The notes beneath the pieces are model-generated. The model was not told where the DNA came from. It saw nothing but the letters and a program-made list of their open reading frames with translations, and did no database searches. Source: Seriola aureovittata (lineage: Eukaryota; Chordata; Actinopteri; Carangiformes; Carangidae). From it: DNA of 64,000 bases. Positions 23,729 to 33,045 of the stretch are shown piece after piece. Numbering within the stretch: the stretch's first letter is position 1; each line of letters starts with the position of its first letter. A program made the position numbers and the translations under genes. The stretch is from NCBI RefSeq assembly GCF_021018895.1, contig NC_079376.1, positions 19,854,501 to 19,918,500 of the forward strand. Reading direction: 5' to 3'.

Positions 23729-25960
23729 TCTGTAGACTATAATAATAGTGTGTAATAATTTGAACATGAAGTCTGTCGTAAATATTAACAAGTTTCCCAT
23801 GATGCAACAAGCAAAGATATCAAATCCAAAAGAAAATGAAATCCTGAGGATCTACATCCAGAGTGTGTGTAACAAAACGTTTTGCCAACAATGCAACAGT
23901 ACCCCGTCTGACTTTTATGAGAAGCAAGTTCATCCCCTGTTTAGGTTTTGCTGTGTAATACAACTATTCAGTATGTATGTGGAAATGAAGCCAACTGTCA
24001 AACAGTATTGTAAAAAAAAAAACAGCAGTCAACAATCTGTGTGTCAGCAGTTCTTTTCTTACAAATAACTACTTGCTTGTTTGGCACATGCCCGTCTGAC
24101 TTTGACTGGTTGAGGGATAAATCTGCCTACATTTGGCATTTGACAGGTAGTCATTAGGCTTCCAGCACGGCCGTCTGAAAGACGTAAAATCTTAAGAGTA
24201 TAAGAATGTGATACAAGACATGTAATCGCAGCCAGCAGCCTGTCAGATGAGCACAGCCTACCTGACTGACAAGATGGTGAGACTATGGCTTCAGGCCAGC
24301 AAACACTTGACAGACAAGACCGCGGCTTGTCAGTCAACAAACTCAACAACAGGCTGCTAAATACGGAGAGCAGAGCCTGCATCATGAAACAGGTATTTCT
24401 CAGTTCCACTGCTAATACTATTAACACTACTTTTCCCTCTACTGCGGCTAATATCACATAACTATAACAAATACCAAAAAATACTAACAAAAAGTGACAG
24501 AGACAAAAGATAAAAAAAAAAAAAAAAAAGACAAAAGAAAATAAAATATGTAAAGAGCAATGATTTCACACTGATATTATACCAGCATCTTTAATGATCT
24601 CAAGTCTTTCCACCATCCCTCCCATATGACGTGAATGCAGCATAAGATCAAATGAACCTTTAAAGAGCCTTGTGAAAATGAAGGACAACAATCATAATAA
24701 GTGGATACAGTTGGTTATTAGCAAAATAAACACAAGTGGTATCATCCTGGGAATGAATGAAAACTCATGGAGGCTTTCAAAGCAATCTAACAAACAATGC
24801 TGATTTCTTCTTTTGTTTTTCATGAACACTATATACACTGTCAAACTGTTAAACACTCTAATGTGCACAAACCATTGCTTGCTCACAGAGTCAGAGTCGT
24901 GAGTGATGGCTGAAACAAAAGAGGTCTTTTGCGGTTTTGGGTTCAACTTATGACTCACAAGTTCTCTGCTTTGTTGAAACACAGCGTGAATCCTTACAGA
25001 ACCAGGCTGGAAAAAGCCACTTGCCGCATTCTAATCTGTGATTTAGAAACTTTGCTGTTCTGCAGACATGGTGAGATTTTACCTACAATATCCACTTCAT
25101 TGGTTGCTGCAGTTTCTGACTGCTGTTACATCACTGCATGTCACCTGTACTAAGTATAAACACTTCACAGATTTACAGTATTCTTCTGTTGCAGCTTATG
25201 CAATACCACGTGAAATGCATTTGTTCCTCACTCTCTTTTTCAGATTAGTAATATGCATGAGTTCCTGACATGAACCTGGCTGTTGCCTTTGGGAAAAGCT
25301 TGCGACTGCAACAGTGAACTTGCTTGCAACATGCTGGTGCTACACAGTGGGTGACTGTCTGATTTTGATGTTAATGTTGCTGCTTTGTGGAGTTGCATGG
25401 GACTCTCCATATCCTCACTTTTCTCCTGCATCATCCACACCAATACAGAACATTACAATACGTTTACATTAACACAGATTTTGATTGTCTTCCCTCTTAT
25501 ATATGAGGTGGCAAGGTGAAAGTGATATTTTGGTGGAAGTGGTCAAATGCAGACAAACAACCTTAAGGTGTGTCTAGTCTTAATTCCTTTAAAATTTATG
25601 TTCTGAAATGCAAGGGATTGAGTCTGGATTTTATCTTTTCTTAAGGGAACGGTTATATTAAGACTGTATACCTGCATATAAAGCACTAATATCTACATTA
25701 GGTTTGAAAAAGTCCCCTGCTACAAAGTAACCCTGGATGAGCTCAGCGGGTCTATAACTGCAGTATTCATTAACTTGTATTAGAACTGCACCACAGAGGA
25801 TCAAAGATGGTGAAGAAAAGAGGAAGGAGGGAGGGACAGGATAAAAAAAATAACTGGATGGAGAAGTAGTGTGGATTAGGAACAGAGGGCAGGAAGCGTG
25901 AAGGGCAACATCATGCTGTTTCAGGTGAATGTGAATATTGATTTAAATAACACTAAACTC
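23729..25960. other. unique non-coding sequence
   Basis: No exon is supported. A poly-A run (18 A) lies at 24512-24529. The 24060-24370 stretch has higher GC and a 143-codon minus-strand frame, but that frame shows no domain, and a plausible splice-bounded exon was not found. Confidence 0.4.
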
Positions 25961-25965
25961 TGTTG

Positions 25966-25979
25966 ACTCTCTCTCTCTC

Positions 25980-26027
<48 letters not shown>
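25966..26027. repeat. compound (CT)n(CA)n microsatellite
   Basis: A CT run at 25966-25982 is joined by TTT to a 43-base CA run at 25985-26027. Confidence 0.96.
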
Positions 26028-26030
<3 letters not shown>

Positions 26031-26397
26031 TCATCCCCCCACGCCCTCTCTCAGGTATAAATTTTTAACCAGTGTCTTGTTTTGGGAAGGTGGTTATTTT
26101 GCTCAGAGGAGAAATTACAATGGATTCCCAAATCCATTTTCTCCCATCAATTATTCAGATGTGACCAAGCCTCATTATGAATGGAAATGTTCTCAACTCA
26201 TGTGTGTACATGTTGTGTGTGTGTTTACATTTGCTTTGTACAGTCTAATGCCGTGTGATCATCAAAGGACACATGTGGATGTTTGTGTACATGTAGATGT
26301 TATGTATCCCTTTCAGCAACCGTGCGCCTGTGTTTACCTACTTAGAGGTGTGTTAATACTCACATGTATTCAGTGAGGAACAGCTGTTTGTGTAGAG

Positions 26398-26400
<3 letters not shown>

Positions 26401-26450
<50 letters not shown>
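26401..26450. repeat. (TG)23 microsatellite ending in CGCG
   Basis: An uninterrupted TG run at 26401-26446 followed by CGCG. Complementary in sequence to the CA run 370 bp upstream. Confidence 0.97.
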
Positions 26451-27584
26451 TTGTGCTTAGTTACTTGTTGAAAAAACTCTCAAAGAAACATGTTCCATTT
26501 AATGGAGTGGCAGTGATTGATAACATTGGCAGGATGAATAATCTGCCATTTCAGACTGATTATACATTTTGCCTTTGTTATTATTACACTGGCAGTGTAA
26601 TATATTAGCATAAAATCAGAGTTTATGATCTAAAGCACCTGTATCCTGGAGTGCAAGAATTTTGTTTTACTTGTTAGCCTCAACTCTAAAACAGGACAAG
26701 TTCAAGACACTTTCTGAGCTGTTAGTTTCTTAGTCAGGTAAGAGTTTGATAAATCATAAGCAAAAAAATCTTATAAATATACTTTATATCCCAAATTCTT
26801 ACAATAAAGTTCACACTGCAGCTTTGTAAAGATAGTATTAACGTCAAATTTGATAAGTGAAAGGTGCCTCTGTGGAGTTTTGGACCAGCATAGTGCATTG
26901 TTTAACCAGAAGACACAAGGACACACATGTATAATGTCATTTTTGTTGATGAACATTTTAACTTAATATATTTATCAATGGCCTTTTTTTTCCTGAAAAA
27001 GACAAAACACTGATGATACTAAACTGACAGCATTAAATAATAACTGTGACTAAATGTCCATATAATATCGTTGACCAAAAAAGAAGCGACTAAAATGAAT
27101 TTATGTATCATTTTATATCATGTCACTCTCTATTTAGATGAAAGAAGAGGAAACAAAATTAAACACTGTTTTATCACATGACATAATCCAAATATGCTTC
27201 TTTGAATGGCTATGCTGCATATTTCTCTTCCTGCACACCCAAATCATCTTCCCAGTGACTTTGCACATTAGCTTTGCAACCATGAATGCACCAGTTCCTG
27301 GACCTAGCTACCATGCATAGTAGTAATGCTACGGCTAAAGGAGCTCAAACAACATATTGTCATAGGAACATAACATTGTTGGGCCTCAGCCCAGTCAAGA
27401 TGGTGGATGAAGCCACATGTTTTTTTGGTAGACAAACTAGGGCTATTCAAACCCACCCATGGGTAACCATTGATATGGTAATTTTGTTTGTAATTATTAA
27501 GTTAATTCTTAATTATGATTCCAGGTTGATAGTTATTTTGAGACTGAATCAGTGAATTGGCTTGCCTTTCCCTGTTGGGGTGGT
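26451..27584. other. AT-rich unique sequence
   Basis: No coding or RNA feature recognised. Confidence 0.4.
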
Positions 27585-27895
27585 GCCCCAAGGTTTACTT
27601 CAGTGGATTGCCAAAGCTTTTAGGATCTGTCCTCTGTGACAAGAATGCCAATCTCATGGTGGCATTAGAGGAACGGTTGGGATAACCAAAGCCAGTCAGC
27701 TTTAGCCCCTGCAGACCATGAATATCTGTGCAACAAAAACTGGCAATCCATCAAAAAGTTGTTGAGATATTTGATTTTGAACCAAAAAAAATGACATTGC
27801 CATCCCTAGAGGTTTGTTGCTAATGTGGCAAAAAAAATTAGATGAACACGAATTAGTTAATAAATTCACAGAAGTCTTATTTTTTTCTTCGTTTA
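27585..27895 (+). repeat. interspersed teleost repeat, LINE- or DNA-derived
   Basis: Landmarks in order: CTGTGACAAGAATGCCAATC, TCATGGTGGCATTAGAGGAA, ATAACCAAAGCCAGTCAG, GACCATGAATATCTGTGC, GGCAATCCATC, AGTTGTTGAGATATTT and ACATTGCCATCCCTAGAG. This matches from memory a high-copy repeat of percomorph fishes. The segment at 60650-60910 appears to be another part of the same family in opposite orientation. No coding capacity. Confidence 0.65.
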
Positions 27896-29224
27896 TCATG
27901 GCACGGTCTATCTCTGCCAAATGCTTACTGTAATATTAAAACAAACTTACAGCCAAGATAAAAATCTAATGGACAATTCCTACAATTTTCTGACAGTATT
28001 TCCACTTTTCCAGAAGATAACTTGCCAGATTTGAAGTTCATGCAAGAGGCTTGAGCCTGCACGATATGAAAGAAAAAAATCTTCTTTGGTCGTCATCCAC
28101 AGTCAACACTCGTCAGTAACTATTTAACTATTTCCAAACGCAGGTGTAAGGTAGTTGGAATTCATTGAATGATGCTCATTTTATCCAAAATGCAGATTTT
28201 CTCCTGCATTGAACTTTCAGAAACTACTTATTCTCCCTGTGTCCTCCACAGCCTCTTACTCCTCGTATAATTTTCTCCCGATACATGTTGACGTCACAAA
28301 TTCCTCTGTGACTAATGGAGAAAAGCTGGTGGCAGATGGTGCAGTTGGCCTTGCTCACATTTTCGCTCATGCATCCCAACAATTGGTAACCGTATTCTCA
28401 TTCCCTTCTGTATTTTTGTAATCTCTTCTTTTTTGCTGACAGACTCGGCTCATAGATGGCTTTTTATTGCATCTCACGCTGCTGACAGGTGTATTGTAGC
28501 ACCTCTGACAGAACTTCTCATTGGACGTGAGTCATGACCAACGAGAAGTCCATTCTCTGCATAGGTAGTGGGACATATCATGACAGACAGGCTGAGGGAG
28601 AGCAGTAGGGTTTCCCCCTATCTCATACAAACCACTCCCTCTTAATCTAACCTGTAATATTTGTGTCCCTTTGATTTGCACTGAATTGATTCTCAAAAAT
28701 ATGGAACAGAGTACATCCCAATACAGCACACGTCTTTCAGTTTCCAGTTATATATTTTACAGGATGGCTGGCAAACCTATAGTAGCGACTGAGAGTCGGT
28801 GTTACCTCTGCAGAATGATAATAAAGTTGGTAGAACAGGTCACACATACACCTCCCAGACCTGATGGTGTGCGTGTCTGTCTCCGTGCTGCAATTAATTC
28901 TGCGATGGTAATCAGTCTGCAGAACTCTGATTAGTATGGTTGTCACGGCAACACTCCTGGGATCTGACAAGAGTTTCTGGGATGGATTGACAGCATGGCC
29001 CTCAGTCTGAATGGAAATACCAATATCCTCTATGGCGTAGTTTCAAAGCACAGTTGCTGAATATATATTAAAACTAATCTTTTAACTTTATGACTGTCTG
29101 GCCACTTACCTAAGTTAGTGTGATACAACTTGGAACTGTATTACTGAAACTGAATGGATAGATTAAGTACAATTTATTGTAAATTTCCAAAACATTGAAA
29201 ACATGGATATAAAGTCAAATATTG
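27896..29224. other. unique non-coding sequence
   Basis: No exon is supported. Frames are under 90 codons and lack domain features. Confidence 0.4.
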
Positions 29225-29520
29225 ATTCACTGTGGTGAAGGTTTGGTTTGAGGAAAGATCATGGTTAGGTTTAAAATAAGTACTTTGTTAACGGGGACCT
29301 TCGTCTTCATGGTGACAATAATAAACAATTAGTTAAGATTAGGGAAGGTCATGCTGGCAAAATAAATATTGACTGATGGTTGGAAACAGGAAACAAACAG
29401 TTGTCTTTTGGCACAACCATCTACTCCAACCTCCTCCTTATGCGCAGACTTTGTCACTCTATAACTGATTGCTTCAGTTGCTCCCATCATAATTAGTACG
29501 GCCAAGATGGGTTGTAAATT
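29225..29520 (-). repeat. interspersed repeat, second copy of CCTAAACCTAACC family
   Basis: Reads GGTTTGGTTTGAGGAAAGAT, CATGGTTAGGTTTAAAATAA, then after an insert TGGTTGGAAACAGGAAAC, CCAACCTCCTCCTTATGCG and finally TCCCATCATAATTAGTACGG. The same order, more or less diverged, is at 49435-49730 on the same strand. The 10394-10460 boxes are its complement. Confidence 0.6.
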
Positions 29521-30008
29521 GAATGTGAATATAATGTTAATTTGGGGCACTAGCTGAAACGACTGATTCTGTCATATTGGTTTTTGAGAAGTCAGTCTCG
29601 ATTAATCTGTTCTAACCGTTGTGGAACTGTGTTGCTCTAAGAGACAATGTTCAAGATCACAGAAAGAAGACTTGGATTCTTGAAGCTCATATTCAGAGGA
29701 AACAGTTAAAACCAGCTCTTCACCCTGTCATGGATAATTGAGGTATTTTAGGGATTTACCAATTAGGTCGACGTAAGTTATATAGATGTGAGAAAGACCT
29801 CTGCCTGTGCTCCCTGAGGTATTCAGCAAGTGGTGATGTGAGACAATTGGATACTAATGAAAGGCATTAATTCCCTGTGCATTTGGTGTGACAACAGTTC
29901 TTGCAACTATCTAAAAAACATTGATCCCAAAGTGCTAAACATGACTATATTCAGCACAAACTCAGCACCAATAATCTGAGAGCAGTAAGAATGTCATTAA
30001 TCTATTTT
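29521..30008. other. unique non-coding sequence
   Basis: Nothing recognised. The part at 29800-29960 has the even composition often seen in conserved non-coding sequence. Confidence 0.35.
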
Positions 30009-30257
30009 TATGCCTCTGCACCACTGACAGCTGTGGGGGATCGTTTTTTTCAGGTTGTCTGTGTATACAAACGTAGAAACGTTCACTTGGACTCAAGGAT
30101 AAACTGATTAGACATTTGGTGGTCAAAGGTCCCTGTGACCTCACAAAGCACAGTTTTGGCTTCTTGAATGCGATATTTCAGGTGTGCCTGGGGGGAATTT
30201 CTTCAAATTTTGCGTAAACATTCACTTGGACTCAAAGATGAACTGATTCGATTTTGA

Positions 30258-30292
30258 TGGTCAAAGGTCAAAAGTCAAGGTCACGGTGACCA
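30258..30292 (+). promoter_or_regulatory. candidate DR1 plus ERE-type palindrome (unit 2)
   Basis: TGGTCAAAGGTCA at 30258-30270 is a direct repeat of hexamers with one-base spacing (DR1), the type bound by HNF4, PPAR/RXR or COUP-TF. AGGTCACGGTGACCA at 30278-30292 is an inverted repeat with three-base spacing whose GGTCAnnnTGACC core is exact for an estrogen-receptor element. Sequence match only; function is inferred. Confidence 0.4.
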
Positions 30293-30402
30293 CAGATTAT
30301 TGTGAAGGTAATGTATCAGGAGCACCCGGAGGGAATTTCATTACATCTGGCACATACATTCACTTGGACTCAAGGATGAACTGATTAGAAATTGGTGTCT
30401 AA

Positions 30403-30430
30403 AGGTCAAAGGTCAAGGTCACTGTGACCA
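30403..30430 (+). promoter_or_regulatory. candidate DR1, extended half-site and ERE-type palindrome (unit 3)
   Basis: AGGTCAAAGGTCA at 30403-30415 is an exact DR1 consensus. TCAAGGTCA at 30413-30421 is an exact extended half-site of the ERR/SF-1 type. AGGTCACTGTGACCA at 30416-30430 has an exact GGTCAnnnTGACC core. The three sites overlap within 28 bp. Sequence match only; function is inferred. Confidence 0.4.
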
Positions 30431-30535
30431 CACAAAACAGATTTTTGGCCACAACTCAAGAATACGCATGCCCGTTAACCACAACTGGATTGGTTGGCGG
30501 AGGCATACAAGCACGAGGGGGTATTTCTAGTTTTT

Positions 30536-30960
30536 CAAAAGACAATTTTCAGAGGTGCTGAAATACTGTGGAAAAAACACATTATAAACATTTCTGGCCA
30601 TTTCAAGACTTTGAGCTCTGAACCTTGTAAATATAGGAATTGGTTACACATAAGTAGTAACTACATGATATGTGTTGATGATTTTATCACCTAAGTGTTT
30701 GAACTTTGCAGTGACTATTTTCTCCAAGCCAGTGGCCTAAACAACAAACATTGATTAAGTACAAGTCAACACACTGTTAATGGAACTCTCATTGTCAAAG
30801 GTAGTGGCCCATTAGTCTGGAATGTCACTGTGGCACTCTGCTATTTCTGCTTGAATAGAAAGTGCAATCACATTAAATTCCTGCAAAAATTTAAAAAAAA
30901 TGGGCAACATCTGTCACAAGAATTTCCTTCAGGACAAGTAAAGTCCTGTCTTATCTTCAT
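30536..30960. other. unique non-coding sequence
   Basis: Nothing recognised. Confidence 0.35.
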
Positions 30961-30963
30961 CCT

Positions 30964-31470
30964 TTAATTTTCAGTCCTGATTAGGATGCCGAGACAAAAG
31001 TAAACAGCACATGCTTTGCACTTCCAAGAGTTTTTGTTTGTTTGCTTTCTCCTATGCATGCTGCAATATGCACAGGTCTTGCATCTCGTGGTAGCCTTCA
31101 TCCTGCAGTCACTGACAAGCTCAGCCCCAGGAACTGGCACATGAACAGCGACATTATGCATTATGATGTGCTGTGCCTGTGCAGAGTGGATGGAGATAAA
31201 ATAATTCACTTACTCATCACAAACATCCTCAGCGGGATGGAATCGACGCTCAAAATGGCAACACTCTCCCTCACTGTCTTCACTGCTTTCATCCAAGGAG
31301 AAGTTGCAGTCGCTGTTCCAAGGGTGCAGCAGCAGAGAAGTGTCTGTGAGCCATCTTCCTCGGTCAGTGTCAACCCAAGCATGTGCTATTGGAGGCAAAT
31401 TGGGTATTTTCACACTTTTGACTGCACCATCAAAAGCTGCTTTCTGACTCAGTCTGTCTCTATAAACATA
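30964..31470 (-). pseudogene. probable piggyBac-like transposase relic (acidic segment plus zinc ribbon)
   Basis: On the minus strand one reading frame runs from about 31470 to 30964, broken by a single TAA at 31210-31212. The upstream part contains an acidic run, LDESSEDSEGE. The downstream part ends with a cysteine pattern: RCKTCAYC, then a basic spacer, then WKCKACAVYFCLG. This CxxC...CxxCxxxxC arrangement after a PVP-containing segment resembles the C-terminal zinc ribbon of piggyBac-type transposases in fish. The central DDE/D domain (about 350 residues) is absent, so if the identity is right this is an internal-deletion derivative joining the front and tail. The tail lacks the usual final CF..WH/YH residues. 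The segment has higher GC and fewer stops than its neighbours on both strands. Alternative: a two-exon host gene piece, since the in-frame stop overlaps a GAGTAAGTG donor-like string, but the next CAG acceptor is only 37 bp away, too short for a normal vertebrate intron. Confidence 0.42.
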
Positions 31471-31504
31471 TATATGTATATGTTATATACAGATATATAT
31501 GTTT
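31464..31504. repeat. perfect AT-rich inverted repeat
   Basis: AAACATATATAT (31464-31475) and ATATATATGTTT (31493-31504) are exact reverse complements. The 17-base loop itself contains GTATA...TATAC. It can form a cruciform or hairpin. It lies at the edge of the putative transposase relic and is followed by a TTAA. Confidence 0.85.
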
Positions 31505-31509
31505 TTTAA

Positions 31510-31805
31510 TGTTTTGTAGGACAAAAACTTGTAGAGGTTTCTAAGTGGTCTGGCGTCGCCATCATCAGTGGGTTTAAGGTGGGCACTGGATTATGATAAG
31601 GGTGAATATTATTACCTTTTAGTGATTTTGAGGAAAATCATGGATCATTTGGCTATACCTAACTGCAATTACGCTTGAACAGTTTGCAGTTATGAGAATC
31701 ACCATCATTAGCCTCATTTTGACCAAAAAGTAGTTCCAGCTACTTAACTGGAACGATTAGTTTCAGGTACTTTTATTCAAGAACTAAAAGTTTCCTGTAG
31801 CCCAT
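31510..31805. other. spacer, possible outer part of adjacent element
   Basis: Includes AGTAGTTCCAGCTACTT and AAGAACTAAAAGTTTCC boxes at 31730-31795, which may belong to the neighbouring inverted-repeat element. Confidence 0.3.
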
Positions 31806-32358
31806 GTTGTCTGCGTTTCCACCGTGGCCTAAAGTCCCGGGAAGATTATGCAAATCAGGCTGATGACCTATGGAAAAGCCAAGGAGGTTAATGCACTACA
31901 CCTCCAGTCCAGTAGGTGACGGTAAGAAGAAGACAAAGGCTATACAACGACGATGCCGGATAAAACCGACAGACAGACAGGCATCATCATGCAACACTAC
32001 AGTTTGCCTGAGGAGATTCAAGTTGTGCTGCTGTTGATCGTGCTAATTGCATTGCAATTCGATTCATTGAATCAGCGCTGGAACGGAGGCAAGCGTTAGT
32101 TGCAAAGCGGATTACAGATGCGCATCAACAGTCTCGAATCAAAACAAAACAGTCAGATTGCAACTGAGGGCTTTTAAACACAGCAGGTGAAATAAAAATG
32201 CAGCAAGTACTCGAACAATCAGAAATGTTCAGCGCTGCAGACCACACCCCAAGTTCCTGAACTTTTGGAAAATACAACCCCCTGTACTTTTTTGGGGGTC
32301 GATCAATAACCCTGGAACTAAATTTAGACCCTGGTTCCTGCGGTGGAAATGCACACAG
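31806..32358. mobile_element. DNA transposon remnant with terminal inverted repeats
   Basis: The left end TTGTCTGCGTTTCCACCG (about 31806-31824) and the right end CGGTGGAAATGCACACAG (about 32341-32358) are imperfect inverted repeats. The subterminal text ACTTTTTTGGGGGTCGATCA and TAGACCCTGGTTCCTG near the right end recurs in teleost repeats of this kind. The interior (about 31950-32200) is GC-richer and looks like former coding sequence but has no frame long enough to identify. I lean to a PIF/Harbinger-type non-autonomous element, with low certainty on the superfamily. Confidence 0.55.
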
Positions 32359-32529
32359 TTGTCATAATTGGAGGAGTTCAGGTATACTGGATTCTTAGTC
32401 AAGTCATGGCAAAATATTGTTAGGTTGATCACCATATTGGGGCATCAGGTGCAAGTTGTGTATCTGATGACTGTGGTGAGGAGAGAGTTCTAAAACAAAA
32501 CCCTCAATTTACCATTTATCAGTCTTAAA

Positions 32530-33045
32530 CCCTCATAAGCTTTGGTCCTAAGCTTTGGATAGCAACCAAAGGAATCGTACTGCAGAAGCAATCAGACATG
32601 ATGAGGTGTCCCCCTAGGATTGCTGGTTGCAATCTATGCGATAGAATAAGAGGCCTAGTCACTAGGGAAGAGTTAGATGTTGAGCCACTGCTCTTTTGTA
32701 CTGACAGAGGCCAGATGAAGTGGAAGAGAAATCTAGTAAAACTAGGCACCCACTACACATGATTTTATCAGACAACATGTCATATTACTCGATGCAATAT
32801 CAATTGGAAAATGGACTTCTTCGACCAGTTACACAAGAAGACTGCCCTAGAAAATATCAAGCATGTCTGATAAGAATCAGGATGTGTAAGACAAGGTCAG
32901 GAGAACATGAAGGCAATTAAACTGGGACCTTCTCACAAGAGGAAGATCGTGATAAAACACCCATGTGCTGATCCTGAAAATATCCCTTTGTCTCAGCACT
33001 GCAGTCTGGGAGACCCAGGACACACTGGAAGAATCTGTTGTGAAG
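32530..33045 (+). pseudogene. RTE-like LINE 3' end relic
   Basis: At nucleotide level, 32530-32720 follows the 3' coding part of a high-copy fish RTE-type LINE: TAAGCTTTGG, GTGTCCCCCTAGGATTGCT, GATAGAATAAGAGGCCTAGTC, TAGATGTTGAGCCACTGCTC and GGCCAGATGAAGTGG. The closing box GGGAGACCCAGGACACACTG at 33008-33027 matches the family's GACCCAGGACACGCTGG end. Between them an unrelated or heavily diverged segment (about 32740-33000) is present. All frames are broken. Intact relatives encode endonuclease and reverse transcriptase. This copy keeps only the tail and is inactive. Confidence 0.7.

Larger units (their letters stand above)
30009..30535 (+). repeat. interspersed repeat with three internal units carrying nuclear-receptor half-sites
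   Basis: Three diverged units of about 120-150 bp each hold TTCACTTGGACTCAAGGATG (or a near copy) followed by AACTGATT, a GGTCAAAGGTC block and TGACC. Units start near 30082, 30210 and 30358. The outer ends are short inverted repeats: TATGCCTCTGC at 30009-30019 and GGCGGAGGCATA at 30496-30507, which suggests a non-autonomous DNA element rather than a simple satellite. There is no protein-coding frame. The repeat resembles a high-copy teleost family. A single diverged unit occurs again at 60180-60410. Confidence 0.7.

Noticed and set aside
24059..24490. 143-codon minus-strand frame in a GC-richer patch
   Set aside because: No domain, no plausible splice boundaries, and no codon pattern that separates it from chance.
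31206..31248. 37-bp intron between GTAAGTG and TGCACAG removing the in-frame stop
   Set aside because: Too short for a normal vertebrate intron and not a multiple of three, so the frame would not be kept; left as an open question in the findings.
31042..31509. 155-codon plus-strand frame
   Set aside because: It is the shadow of the minus-strand frame that carries the zinc-ribbon pattern; the plus translation has no conserved feature.
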